Part shown: positions 11,051-31,278 of the stretch, one piece after another
How positions within the stretch are numbered: the stretch's first letter is position 1
Layout: every line of letters begins with the position of its first letter
Assembly (NCBI RefSeq): GCF_008831285.2
Contig: NC_045141.1
Location: 19,216,848 to 19,280,847, forward strand
From: Nymphaea colorata
Lineage: Eukaryota > Streptophyta > Magnoliopsida > Nymphaeales > Nymphaeaceae
Reading direction: 5' to 3'
Length of the DNA stretch: 64,000 bases
Notes under the pieces: generated by a model
The model's input: only the letters and a program-made list of their open reading frames with translations
Told to the model about the DNA's origin: nothing
Databases searched by the model: none
Program-made: the position numbers and the translations under genes

Positions 11051-11766
11051 ACAAGGGACCTGGAGTTGACTTGGATGCATGTGCTGGCTACGAAGGTGAC
11101 GCCGGCCTTGATCCAGGTGTTGGCTGAGACGTTGGGGCCGGCACTGGCACACAGCTTGGAGCTGCCTCAGAGGTAGGTGCTGGCTGTGAAGAAGACACTG
11201 GCGTTGATCCTAGTGCTGGCTAAGACGCTGGGGTCGGCACTTGCTCAGAACCTGGAGCTGGGTCGGAGGCAGGTGTTGGCTGGGAAGGTGATGCAGGCCT
11301 TGATCCTGGTGCTGGCTGCGATGCTGGGGTCGGGACCGACTCAGAACCTCGAGCTGGCTCAGAGGCAGGTGGTGGCTGTGAAGGTGACGCAGGCCTTGAT
11401 CCTGGTGCTGGCTGAGACACTGGGGTCAACACTGGCTCAAAACCTGGAGCTGGCTTGGAGTCAAGTGCTCGCTGCGAAGGTGATGCTAGCCTTGATCCTG
11501 GTGTTGGCCGAGACGTTGGGGCTAGCACAGGCTCGGAACCTGGAGCTGGCTCGGAGGCAGGTGTTGGCCTCAAAGATGATGCTGGTTTGGAACCTGATGC
11601 TGTTTCAAAACAATATATGAGCTACTTATTATAGAATAATATTGAAGCATTTCATGACGATATATATGTACATATATAAATATATATTACCATAAACACA
11701 CTGTATTGCCAACATGGAAACGATGGCTATAGTAAGCATTGCTGCAAGGCTTCGAGGACCCGCCAT
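11051..11766 (-). pseudogene. PAR1-B: second PAR1 relic with signal-peptide exon and repeat exon
   Basis: Exon 1 (11,766-11,691, 76 nt) encodes MAGPRSLAAML, a hydrophobic core and QCVYG, ending at a GT donor in the same phase as PAR1-A and PAR1-C. No cysteine-rich exon follows. A phase-compatible acceptor near 11,590 would join it to a proline-rich frame (start near 11,573) that stops at 11,220. The 96-bp array continues past that stop to about 11,060, where the copia fossil begins. The Lys-rich tail and 3' flank seen in the other two copies are missing. The promoter core is retained. I infer a non-functional or very reduced gene; a short secreted proline-rich product of roughly 150 residues cannot be excluded. 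Confidence 0.75.
11060..11600. repeat. Second array of the 96-bp minisatellite, about 5-6 copies
   Basis: The unit is the same as in the 1,060-3,305 array and in the same orientation relative to its signal-peptide exon. On the minus strand it reads variants of PTPASEPAPGSEPVLAP. The copies are fewer and more divergent from each other. The array ends abruptly at the copia fossil. Confidence 0.85.
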
Positions 11767-13857
11767 GGCGGACACCTCCCAAATAGAAGAAGATCAAGGA
11801 ATCGCTTGCGATTGCCTTGTCTTTGTGAGCTATGGTGGTACTTATAGAGCGATTATGCCCAGACTTGGTCATCGATAGGCAAGCAGTCGACGTGACTGCG
11901 AGTTACAAGTTCTTATATGAATGGTGTGAACGTGATAACCTATTCAAGTAAGACTTACCATACATTGGACAAACCAGAATGATCAGGCAGCAGAGAACTA
12001 TATAGGTAGATTTAATGGCATGCACGTACACCAAGTGTGATGTATATATATATAGAGAGAGAGAGTTAAAGAAAGAAAGAGAGAGAGAGAGATTCGACCA
12101 TTCAGGGATCTGCCGCCAAACGCGCCATTTGGTTTATTCAAATATTAGTAAGTTGTTTTTGGCAAATGCAACCATGTAAGTCTACATAAAATTTAAAAGT
12201 GGAAAAAAAGACGTTCTTGGGTTTACTTTTTTTTCCTTAATTTTAAAAAAGAAGGCCAATTTTTGCTATTTCTCTAACTGGGGTGTTGTTTCTTAAAAAT
12301 ATATATCAAATAAGGGCGTCAGCTAAACTCTACTGACGTGGTAAGCAAACAAAAGGTTGTTATATAGTAATAGCGGGCAATGTTTGGAATCAAAAATTGC
12401 ATCCGACATCTTTCGTTTCTCAAAAGATTTTCTTTCGCCCCTGATATTTGACAGTCTTAAAAAAAAAATCGGGCATTGATTAAAAATCACAAATTGGTAG
12501 TCCTGTTTTATGACCATAAGCAAAAGATGGGACAAAATAGGCGTTGTCCTTAAAAATAATTGAGACAGATATTTTATATAGGCCTTCCAGCATTCTCAGC
12601 TGTGTTCACGCATAAAACCTAATGCTTCCAAAAAACTGAGTCTTTCTACGTCCCAACATATTTCACATTCTTTTATATGGTTAATTAGTTTTCCCGAAGC
12701 GAAATAAAAAACTTAGCTACTTCACGCCTAGGCAGCGACACCTCAATCCGAGAAGTCCATTGTGATGACTGAGGAGGGAGGGATATGATATCTCTGGTTT
12801 GTTTTCAATATACTTCGGGCGAGAGGAACTGTGGTGGAAGGTAGCTGTGGGAAAATAATGAGACAATATGAGATCAAAAGTTTTGGGTTATTTTTTATGC
12901 CATTTTACTTGTACACAATATCAGAAAATAATTGCACCTTTGAGTATAAGATATATCAAAAGCTCATTTATCTAGATTTTAGTGAAAAAAATAGCAAATT
13001 TGCGACCATGTTCTTAAAAAGACCAAATTTTTCATTCATAATTCCTGCCGTATAATACTTGCAAGTACGGTCACACCTTATGGTTAAATTCTAAAAAGAT
13101 CGTGGAAGTTGAGTTTACCATAGAATTAGATAGCCAATTTGAAACATCTTACTAATGGATTAATTATCCTAGTCATTAATATTTTTAAGGCTATATATCA
13201 AAAGTTATTAGTGAGCGGGTTGGAGTTATACCAAATACTAAATCAGGAGCCTGTGCTTAGTGTGAGCTTGTGCGTGGTTATTGCATTGGTATCAAAATCA
13301 GTTCGACACTCGAATTCAAAGTCTCACGTGCATGGATGCATGTGCTTTAAGGAGATGGATTGTAACACTTCACTCGGAAGTTTTGTCTTATATTTAAGAC
13401 TTTAAAGAATCCTGGGGAAATTATAAGACACTTACCTAAGTGATTTCGACTTTTTTACAAATTAAACTGAAGCTGTTAGGAGGAGTGATTTCGACTTTTT
13501 TACAAATTAAACTGAAGCTGTTAGGAGGGTTAGTTCGAATATGCCAACTGAGAGTCCATTTTCTATATGAGAGTGATGCAGGATATTATATAATTTGAAG
13601 ATCAGGCGGAAGATTTGAAATTGTGAATATACAAGCCAAATTATTTTATAGAACAGTTCGAAATACAATACAAAGAATGGAGGAAGAAAAAGGAAGAAAC
13701 AAAAAAATTACGAAGTAAAAAATTATAATGAAAAACAGTAAGGATTCTGTACCGCATAAGAGAACAGACCCGACGCGTATCCACTTGAGCCCTTCTGTGG
13801 CAGAGCACGAGGCGTCAAGGTCTCCGAGCAGCCGCGCTCGAGGATTTGGCAGCCGCC
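11767..13857. other. PAR1-B promoter and shared intergenic block
   Basis: The promoter part holds the TATA box (11,840-11,847) and the conserved 17-bp inverted repeat (11,883-11,899). An AT/GA tract lies at about 12,045-12,093. The rest aligns with 3,880-5,827 and 17,420-18,480, without the insertion found at 4,441-4,735. A tandem duplication of about 50 bp occurs at about 13,441-13,540 ('gtgatttcgacttttttac' twice). No gene is seen. Confidence 0.65.
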
Positions 13858-13921
13858 ATGTCTAAGAAGAACGGCTTAGCACGCCGGAAGAGGCAGCACG
13901 AATTTGAGCTACAGAGTTCAT
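13858..13921 (+). pseudogene. Orphan copy of exon 1 of the small Lys-rich protein gene
   Basis: It encodes MSKKNGLARRKRQHEFELQ and matches exon 1 of the gene at 18,488 with one residue changed (Gly for Ser). About 120 bp of upstream sequence, including 'cagacccgacgcgtatccac', is also copied. After 'ctacagag' the sequence diverges completely from the complete gene: the donor is lost and no exon 2 or 3 follows. It is a broken duplicate of a host gene. Confidence 0.85.
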
Positions 13922-15450
13922 ACGAACTGTTGTCTGAAGATCAAACAGCCCTGTAAGTTACAATGGAAGAATGTTCATAGGAATGTGCCATAAGTCCGAC
14001 TAGCTATGTTATGTTTATTGAATCTATTCTAAAAATTGTGTCAAATTAATGGGATACTGTAACATAGTGTCTCAATCATGGAACAATTTGTTATTGTTCT
14101 CATTGTCAAATGGCACCCTTATATTACAATGAAGTCATGTTCATCGGAATCTGATTTCGGCCACAAGCCTGACTAGCTATGTTTTGTTCTTTTAGGGCCC
14201 GTTTGTTGAGCAGGACATATCATGTAGCAGTGATAATAAAATTCAGATTAAAAAATCTGCCCATCAAAATTAGGATGAAAAAACTTACGGTTGGGTTGGG
14301 TGGGTTTTCAAAAACTTCTTTTCGAAAATAACCGTTGGCTTCTTCTTCTACAAAGATTCTGTTTTTCATCTTTCATTCCTATCAAATTGAGAAATTTATT
14401 TCTGAAACATAAACCCAAGCTCAGCAAACACAAAGGAGTTTTGGAAATCTGCATTTTGATTCCATTTCCTCAATTCCTGAAACAAGTTTCTGGAAACTCC
14501 TTTCCAATTTCATATTTCCAATGGTCAAGCGGAATCTCTTAGAGCTACCACATACAGAGTAAACCTGTGCGTGTTCAGCGGCTACTTCAGCCTGACCAAT
14601 TCAGGCTTCAGTACTGGGCAGAGTCACCTCTCCGGTTGATTGTATTTGCCTTATAATGTAATTAGCAATCTATTCTCTTTGTTTTTTCCTTTATGTGAAG
14701 AAACAGCATCGTGCTGAGGCACTTTGTCTGTCGTTTGATAGCATAAAGATAGCATAAAAGCACAAGGGTAGTACCAGTACCATTGTCCCCATGTCCTATG
14801 TCTGCTTCTGTTCCTGTAAGAGGTCGAAAGTTGAGATAACAAAAAGTTAGAGTTGGGATTTGATTTAGGGTGTTCAACTTTGACTCTCCACACTTCCTTT
14901 GAGTACTAAAAAAATAAAAGTAAACAAGTTATATAACAACAACAAAGCGTTCATCATGTTCGAACAAATTTCACGTTTAAACCAGAAATTATAATTATTC
15001 AATATAGTTTGACTGTACGAGTTCGTATGATCACTACTCAAATTTTGCTTGTAAAAAAACAAATTTCTGGTCTATAAACAAAAAATGCATGCATGGGCTC
15101 TTCAAAAAGCTTTAAAAGTACGAAAGAAGTTAAAGTCTAAAAACAAGACCAAGCTTGCAAACACTCTTTTCGAACCCCAACTCTGTCGAGGGACTGCTGT
15201 GGAAGAAGATCAACAACTCTGTCGAGGGACTGCTGTGGAAGAAGATCAAGAAACTTACAATGCAAAAACCAAAACTCAATATCAAAATCCAGGAATAATA
15301 TAAGGGCCTTTGGAAATTTTCTGATAATCAAGTAATTATTTTGGGCCTACGGAAAAGGTTTTTGAACGAGCATAATTTTAAACAACATGGTAAAATATTT
15401 AGGTTGCATTTGGTTATCCACGGATCTTAGGTCCGAGAGAATCAAAAGTG
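13922..15450. other. Intergenic, with a small tandem duplication
   Basis: No supported gene is present. At 15,181-15,250 a 36-bp unit ('ctctgtcgagggactgctgt' and following) occurs twice in tandem. Near 14,197 'gggcccgtttgttgagcagg' resembles the end of common plant miniature transposons, but I could not find a matching opposite end. Homology to the PAR1 3' flank resumes at about 15,450. Confidence 0.5.
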
Positions 15451-16012
15451 AAATTTACAATTTTAACAAATTGTGGATTTCAGCATCAACCCTTCAGCAT
15501 GGATGTCAAATGCTTACTACATTGTAAAAAAGCATAGATTTGGGGTTGGACGGGGGCCATATTTTTCAATAGAACATTAATTACATAGATACTAAACCTT
15601 AACATCAACCCATTTGAATAATGTTCATAGCGCAGTCTTCCACAAACGATCAATTTGTTAACTTCTTTAGAATCATTCGCAGACTTTCTTCCCAACCGCT
15701 TAATTCGCTGACATTCGTAACAAGAGACTTAACACTTGTTAAAAAGAATTATTTACTGCCTCTCTCACACAACAGTTAAATGCAAAACAAGATTTCTGGC
15801 TCAAGGGTCTCCAAATCCCGCAACACAAATTAAACAAAGAACACACACACACACAAGAATTTCCAAGAGCTTCACGTCGGCGCCAAATCAAACATAGCAG
15901 TGCTTCGTTTGGCCGTGCGTGACTTCAGTTTGATGCAGGCGCAGGTGATGCCTCCTTGTTCTCTGGCTTCTTCTTTCTAACATCCGCTTTCTTCTTCTTG
16001 TTCTTCGTCTTC
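15451..16012. other. 3' flank of PAR1-C with Lys-rich coding remnant
   Basis: The segment is paralogous to about 360-905. Its right part (15,925-16,012) is open in another minus-strand frame that encodes a Lys-rich tail ending KEASPAPASN. This matches the Lys/His-rich tail region of PAR1-A, but it is out of frame with the PAR1-C stop at 16,013-16,015. Confidence 0.6.
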
Positions 16013-17089
16013 TTATAATCCTCCTTTTTGTGTGTTTCCTGCCCCAGACTCACCATGTGTACCATTCGTTGATCCTCGTGCTGGGGCTGGGGCTGGCACC
16101 TGCTCGGACCCTGGAGCTGGCCCTGAGGCAGCCGCTGGTTTGGAACCCGGCCCCGGTGTTGGCTCCGACGGAGGTGGCAATGACCCTGGTGCTGGAGCCA
16201 CAAAGCCGGAGCTGAGCGTCTCAAACATCCCACGCCTGGGGTTGTCCTTCAATGACTCACACAGTTTGGGGAGGAAGATGCCTGCAGCATCGTCAGCAGA
16301 AAGAACATCATTTTCGATACCATTCATTATATACAAACATAAACCGTAGAGAAAGAGAGAGAGTCATAGAGTTGATGTGGCTGCACTACAGGTTGACAAG
16401 AATGGCGGAGGGAATAACTTGCCTTCAGCTGCAGCAAGTTTGAAGTAAAGGTCGACGATGTTGGGGCAGCCTCCATAGCAAGGGTCGGAGCAAAGTCTCT
16501 CCAGGAATTGGCGCTCCATGAGCGAGTCGGAGGAGATGCCCACCGAGCTTCTGTCCACACCACATGCCTCCACGCACCCGTCGCTCTCGACCCACCCGGC
16601 GATGTCGTCCGCCTTCACCTGAGACGTCCTGCATTGCAGCTTCACTTCTTCGCCGTAATTGTACTTCTCGAGCACGCACCGCATTCCGGCCGACGACACC
16701 GAGAACGCGCACATCTCCGTCGGCAGGTTCTCGCAAGCTATTTCCCCTGTTCATGAGTCCACCACAAACGCCACAATATGGGATATTCATGACCAGTTAC
16801 TGGGCAAAAGCAGAGGAACCTTACATGGTCGATCGGACGCCAGAAAAGCAAAATTATCACAAAACTCAAATAATGCAGTAACGGAATGCGCAAACCATGT
16901 TCCGATGGTTTTGTTAATTAAATGGCGCAACTGATATGTATGACAACAAAACGATGAGCTAATTATTGTAGAATATTCAACCAATTCATTGCGATATACA
17001 TATATATATTTACCGTAAACACACTGAATTGCTAACATGGAAGCGATGCCCATGGTGAGCATTGCTGCAAGGCCTCGAGGACCCGCCAT
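16013..17089 (-). CDS. PAR1-C: PAR1-family secreted cysteine-rich protein
   Basis: There are three exons: 17,089-17,014, 16,746-16,423 and 16,281-16,013 (669 nt, 222 aa plus stop). Residues 1-26 form a signal peptide. The Cys-rich PAR1 domain follows, with landmarks GEIACENLPTEMCAFSVSS, VESDGCVEACGVDRSSVG, LCSDPCYGGCPNIVDLYF and FLPKLCESLKDNPRRG. A short Pro-rich tail (APAPGSLPPPSEPTPGPGS and on) follows. This is the full architecture and usual length of plant PAR1 (photoassimilate-responsive) proteins, which are presumed extracellular and have no known enzymatic role. All joins keep phase 1. Intron 1 is GT-AG; intron 2 uses a GC donor (AAG|GCAAGT). The tail ends QKGGL just before a Lys-rich region in another frame. 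The start is the ATG at 17,089, preferred over an in-frame GTG 9 nt upstream. It appears to be the only intact member of the three-copy cluster. Confidence 0.9.
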
Positions 17090-17180
17090 GGCGGACACCT
17101 CCCAAATAGAAGAAGATCAAGAAGACGCTTAGGATTCAGGAATCGCTTGCGATGCCCATGTGTTCCGGAGCTAGTGTGGT

Positions 17181-17188
17181 ACTTATAG
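17181..17188 (-). promoter_or_regulatory. TATA box of PAR1-C
   Basis: On the minus strand it reads CTATAAGT, about 95 bp upstream of the ATG. It is conserved in position and sequence with PAR1-A and PAR1-B. Confidence 0.65.
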
Positions 17189-17354
17189 AGCGATTATGCC
17201 CAAACTGCTCTCCGATAGGCAAGCTTTCGACGTGACTGCGAGCTACAAGTTCTCAAATGAAAGGCGTGAACGTGATAACCAATTCAAGCAGATACATTGG
17301 ACTAACCAGAACGATCAAGCAGCAGAGAACTAGCTAGATTTAATGGCATGCACG

Positions 17355-17355
<1 letters not shown>

Positions 17356-17397
<42 letters not shown>
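17356..17397. repeat. (AT)n microsatellite
   Basis: About 20 AT repeats in the PAR1-C upstream region. They occupy the position of the AT/GA tracts in the other two units. Confidence 0.9.
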
Positions 17398-17399
<2 letters not shown>

Positions 17400-17419
17400 A
17401 TTCAGGGATCTGCCGCCAA

Positions 17420-18480
17420 TAACAAGAGGAACTGTGGAGGAAGGCATCAGTGGAAAAAGAATGTGACAATATGAGGTCAAAAGTTTTGGGTTGTTTATGT
17501 CAGAGTAGATTATTTATCATGCCATTTCCCTTGTGACGGAGAAAGAGCCCAACCATTGTAAGACATATGGCACATTATGCTCCACCTTTTCACTGTCATA
17601 GGCAAAAGAATAACAAAAGCTCATTTACCTATATTTTAGTAAAAAACAAAAAAAACAAAATTGCGGCTATGTTCTTTAGAATTCTCCTTTCATATTTCTT
17701 AAAAAGGATGGAATTTTCCCTTCATAAATCATATGTCATACAATACTTGAAAGTATGGTCACACCTCATGGTTAAATTCTAAAAACGATCGTGCAAGATA
17801 AGTTTACCATAAAATTAGATAGCCAATTTGAAACACCTTACAAATTAATTAATCCTCCTAGCCACTAATATTTTTAAGACTATATCAAAAACTATTGGAG
17901 AGCGGGTTTGAGTTCCACGAAGCTAGGAGCCTGCACTTATTGTGAGTTTGTGGTTGGTTATTACATTGGTATCAAAATTGGTTTGACACTCGAATTTAAA
18001 GTCTCATGTGGATGGATGCATGAGCTTTAAAGAAGTCGATCGAAACGAATGTTTAATCTTATATTTAAGACTTTAAAGAATCTTGGAGAGATTATAAGAC
18101 ATTTGGTAAGTGATTGTTTGTTATGGTTTCTATCTTTTTTTTACATATTGAACTCTGAAGCTATTAGGAAGTTGTTTCCAACCGAAAGCTCATTCTTTAT
18201 ATGAGAACGACCCAGGATATTATGTAATTTGAAGAGTAGACGGTGGAGATGAAATTGTAAATATACAAGCCAATTTATTTTATAAAAAAGTTCGAAATAC
18301 CCTAAAAGAAGAAGAAAGAAGCAAAAAAATGAAGTAAAAAATTATACGGAAAAACAGTATGGATTATGTGCCGTATAAGAAAACAGACCCGACCCGTATC
18401 CACTTGAGCCCTTAAGTGACGGAGCACGAGGCGTCAAGGGAAGAAGGGAAGATCCGAGGAGCCGCGCTCGAGGGTTTGAC
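17420..18480. other. Shared intergenic block, third copy
   Basis: The block aligns with about 4,950-5,830 and 12,810-13,850. It lies between the divergent PAR1-C and small Lys-rich genes and so carries both promoters. No other gene is seen. Confidence 0.6.
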
Positions 18481-18487
18481 GGTCGCC

Positions 18488-19473
18488 ATGTCTAAGAAGA
18501 ACAGCCTAGCGCGCCGGAAGAGGCAGCACGAATTTGAGCTACAGAGTGAGCAAGAGAGAGGCGCTGCTGTGCCTCACTTCCTTCTTCCTCTCCGTTGAAT
18601 TTCAATCTCTCTTTTGTTGCTAATTCCTCTGTTCCTTTCTCTCCTTGCAGAAGAGAGAGAGGCAAAGGAGAAGAAGGACAAGAAGCTACATGCGAAGAAA
18701 TCCAAGATGAAGGCATGATTAGTTCTCTTCTTTTGGTTACCCTTATTTTTTGCTTTCTGGGTTATGATAGCCGTTTGTAAAGATTGACCAAGTTGATTTG
18801 GCTTGTGGGAGTGCTACCTTCGTTTTCGATTTGCCCTTTTTGGGCGTTCATGATTTTTGTTGTTCGACTCAAGAAAAAGGAAGAGAATCCATTGGGTTGT
18901 GTTAGAGATTGTTTCTTGGTGATGCAAACGTTTATATAGGTTCTGACTACTGCGGCGTACTTTCTCTTTAGCAGGTTATGAAAAACTTGTTTCCCTGCTG
19001 TTGATTATCCCCCAATTTTTATCACTTATGCCTGTGCTTTTCTCTTATGGAATATTCTTCAGTATTGCTAGTGCTACTTCAGTTAGTCTACATAACAGAT
19101 TGCTATAGCATGAAAAATCGAGAATATGTTATAGTATTCGTCATCATACGCTGCTTCTCTTTCGTTTCTTATTTTGTTTCTAGAAACCGTTATAGGTCAT
19201 TGTTTCACTGTTACTTATCTGAAGCACTTCAGACAAAAGCACTAATGTTTGTGGTCAAATTCATCTTTGGTTTTTGCATTTCCTAATGTATCAATGTAGC
19301 TGTTTTTAATTTATTCTTCTGATCTATGATTTGTCTTTCAGCTTGATGGGGCTGAAATGAAGAAGAAAAAGAAAGGTTCTGGTCGTTTTCCAGTTGGTAA
19401 GAAGAAAGTAAAGACAAAGCTATCAGCACTTGCAAAGGCAAAAGCTGCACAAGCAATGGAAATTGACAAATGA
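18488..19473 (+). CDS. Small lysine-rich protein of unknown function
   Basis: There are three exons: 18,488-18,545, 18,651-18,712 and 19,342-19,473 (252 nt, 83 aa plus stop). Exon 1 encodes MSKKNSLARRKRQHEFELQ. Exon 2 adds EREAKEKKDKKLHAKKSKMK. Exon 3 adds LDGAEMKKKKKGSGRFPVG and then KKKVKTKLSALAKAKAAQAM, ending EIDK. The protein is highly basic, likely helical and likely nuclear or nucleolar. I recognise it only as the kind of short conserved KKK-rich protein seen in plants and assign no function. Exon 1 to 2 is GT-AG in phase 1. Exon 2 to 3 needs a GC donor (AAG|GCATGA); without that splice the frame would end two codons later at 18,716-18,718. The good C-terminal exon and phase argue for the GC-AG intron. 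A broken copy of exon 1 lies at 13,858. Confidence 0.75.
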
Positions 19474-19856
19474 GATCAGTATCAAGGATTGGCGACTCCA
19501 TTGTACCTCTTTCTGGTTATATGGGAATTTTATTGTCAGCGATTCAGCTGTAAATGCCTTAGTGTGTAACTGTTCATGTGAGCGTCTCAGTGATCAGGAA
19601 CATGAAGGTATTTAACTGATTTTGCGCACTCAAGCGCTTTGTCTTTATTTCGCTCTTGCCACTCAAGCAGCATCTCCTTCTTAATTACGAGCTCGCCAAT
19701 CACTCATACACAATATCTCTAACAATGTGAACGATTCGAATTTGGATAACCTAAATGTATATGAAAAATGGATTTGGACCTAAATCATGCACACACAATT
19801 GAGGCCATGAATAGAAGAAGGTGGCTAGAACCCCCGAGTCTGGCCATGCCTGACAT

Positions 19857-20703
19857 CTTACAAGAATATGAAGATATGTTAGAGAGAACTCAGATTGTTC
19901 CCATGTGGCATTGCAATTGATCAGTTTTCCAAGGTGGTATGGAAGTATATTAAGTAGTCCGTATTTGGCCTTTCATATGTATGGACTGATGCATAAGCAT
20001 GTCTTGCAGAATAGAGTCATTAATAAGGAAAGGATGCTGGCAAAAGGCATGTCTTGTTAACTAATTTGTCTGTATTAATCAGATACCAGTCCATTCTGAT
20101 ATTCATCAACGAAAAAGTCCACTCATATTAAGATCCACATTCGGCTTACAAAAGTTCAGAATAGGTTGCGGCCGACCAACGGCTTACCCGCATTACAGAA
20201 TATGAAGATATGCTAGTGAGAACTCAGATTGTTCCCATGTGGCATTGCAATTGGTCAGTTTTCCAAGGTGGAATGGAAGTACATTAAGCAGTGCGTATTT
20301 GGCCTTTCATCGGTCATTTGACTAATGAGATGGTAACATATTACCCCATGAACCTGTCTCAAAAATGGGAGAGGTTCATGAAACTAAAACCTCCCCAATT
20401 ATTAGCGCAGGTTTATGAAACCATATGTAAAGCTAATTATGCAAATTTGTATAAAGGGAATATGTTTTAGTTTAAACTTTTAATTCCAGGACTAGTTTAG
20501 AGTACTTATGCATTACTACGGAAGAATGGAGTCATTAATAAGGGATGCTTGCAAAAGGCATGTCTTGTTAACTAATTTGTCTGTATTAATCAGAAACCAA
20601 TCCATTCTGAAATTCATCAATGAAAAAGTCCCACTCATATTAAGACCCACATTTGGCTTACAAAAGTTAGTTGTGGCCGATTAACTGCCCACCCACATTA
20701 CTT
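19857..20703. repeat. Tandem direct duplication, units of about 340 and 510 bp
   Basis: Unit 1 (about 19,857-20,192) and unit 2 (about 20,193-20,703) share 'cagattgttcccatgtggca', 'aaaaggcatgtcttgttaac' and 'cccac/gcattac'-type ends, at roughly 90% identity by eye. Unit 2 contains an extra AT-rich stretch of about 170 bp (around 20,320-20,510). No coding sequence is seen. Confidence 0.8.
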
Positions 20704-20848
20704 GCAAAATGCAGCTCGAATTAGCTTATCGAGCTTACTAGGGATAATATCTGTACGCTCTTCTTGACCTGCTGCCGCCAACCCACAGCAGAGATGGAAA
20801 AGCCGAGCCCATCTCTGCCTATACATGGGTTGCTTAGGGAGGCCCACG

Positions 20849-22171
20849 AAAGTTTTCCAGTGCAGAAGGCCATATTAGTTCAGTCGAGACAAGGCACCAT
20901 ACAAGGCGCGAACATATCAAAGTTGGAACCATGAAATTCCTTTGATTTGCTTGAGCTCTGCGTAGCATGATTGATTGCATTCCATGCAAACCTAAAACCA
21001 GACGTTCCAAACAGGCATCGCCCTTTAAAGTTGATGGAAGAACCATGTAGACAGACCATGAACAGACCTATCATCTACTGAACAGATGCTAGACTACAAT
21101 GTCAAGCAAGGAACATGTAAAATATTATGAACTGTATAAAAACTTAATGCACCAACCAATAGAGTATCTGTTTGAGCTATAATCTCATAATGTTTCTCAG
21201 TGAACGGTAGGGGAAGGGGTCTCAGGGCCAAGGTCTGGATTTACCATTCAGCTTGTCCATGAGGGGAAACCACAAAACACACGGTTTCTCAATAGCCCAA
21301 CCACAGAAAGATTGCAGTTTATCACTTTCACATCACGCATGGGAATATCTAAAAGGAAATATCGGAGAAATTTAACAATATGATCAGACAGACCACCAGA
21401 TCAGCGCTTATGCAGCTGATCAGCATTAGCACTTACTCCTCACTTAAATTTACAGAGATACATATATTTTGTGTTGATTTATTCTAGAAATTTTCTGTTA
21501 GTATAGACAAACTTTCGTCTCTGCGCCAACTTTGCTTCGTTTCCATAACCCACGGTAAGTAATAAAACCACATGACCGACCTATGTCACAGGATTTCACG
21601 TTCAACTTTTCAAACAAACAAAATACAGCAACATCCTTTTATTTCCAAGGTCAGTAAAACACTTCCACCGCCAACATGGATACACGAGCCCTCTCTATCT
21701 GCTTCAGAATAAATATATATATGTAGCCCTTTCGTTTTCAAGAAAACAGAATAGAGAGAACACAATCTTGCTATCCACACAAGAAGAAAAATCGAGTTTC
21801 TGTACACAAACTTACAATTTCTCCTTGACAAACATCCGAGAAAAATCTGGCAAGTAATGAAGAGTTTTCCAGCAAATACTGCACGTGTTGGTTAAGCAAA
21901 AGGAAAACCAACACCATAGGGGATCTCACAAAACCTCCTGTTAGGCGTAATCTATAATCACGAGCATGAGACATGAAAGATGCTCTAGTTGCGAACCCCA
22001 AAAGGATGAAAATAGGCCCTAAGTAGAAAGAAAATTTCCCATTAATAACTGAACTTATCGATTTGAATCCCAGCTTCAACACGTTAACAATGCACTGAAG
22101 ATGCATTTGCATGGAAGACTGTGGTAAGAGGCCAAAACTTTACCACTTTACCTTCGGCGCTGGTACTAATA
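20849..22171 (-). other. 3' flank and untranslated region of the BSK gene
   Basis: No coding sequence is present. It lies immediately downstream of the BSK stop codon and is paralogous to 5,828-7,020, which helps define the duplicated unit. It probably includes the 3' UTR, but no polyadenylation site can be fixed. Confidence 0.5.

Positions 22172-31278
<9,107 letters not shown>

Noticed and set aside
14197-14545. Possible miniature transposon starting 'gggcccgtttgttgagcagg'
   Set aside because: No matching inverted end or target-site duplication could be found.
15085-15303. 72-codon plus-strand open frame with a duplicated 12-residue motif
   Set aside because: The frame only reflects a 36-bp tandem duplication in an intergenic stretch. 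There is no homology or conserved context.
18595-18780. 61-codon open frame over exon 2 of the small gene
   Set aside because: It is out of frame with the well-supported three-exon model.
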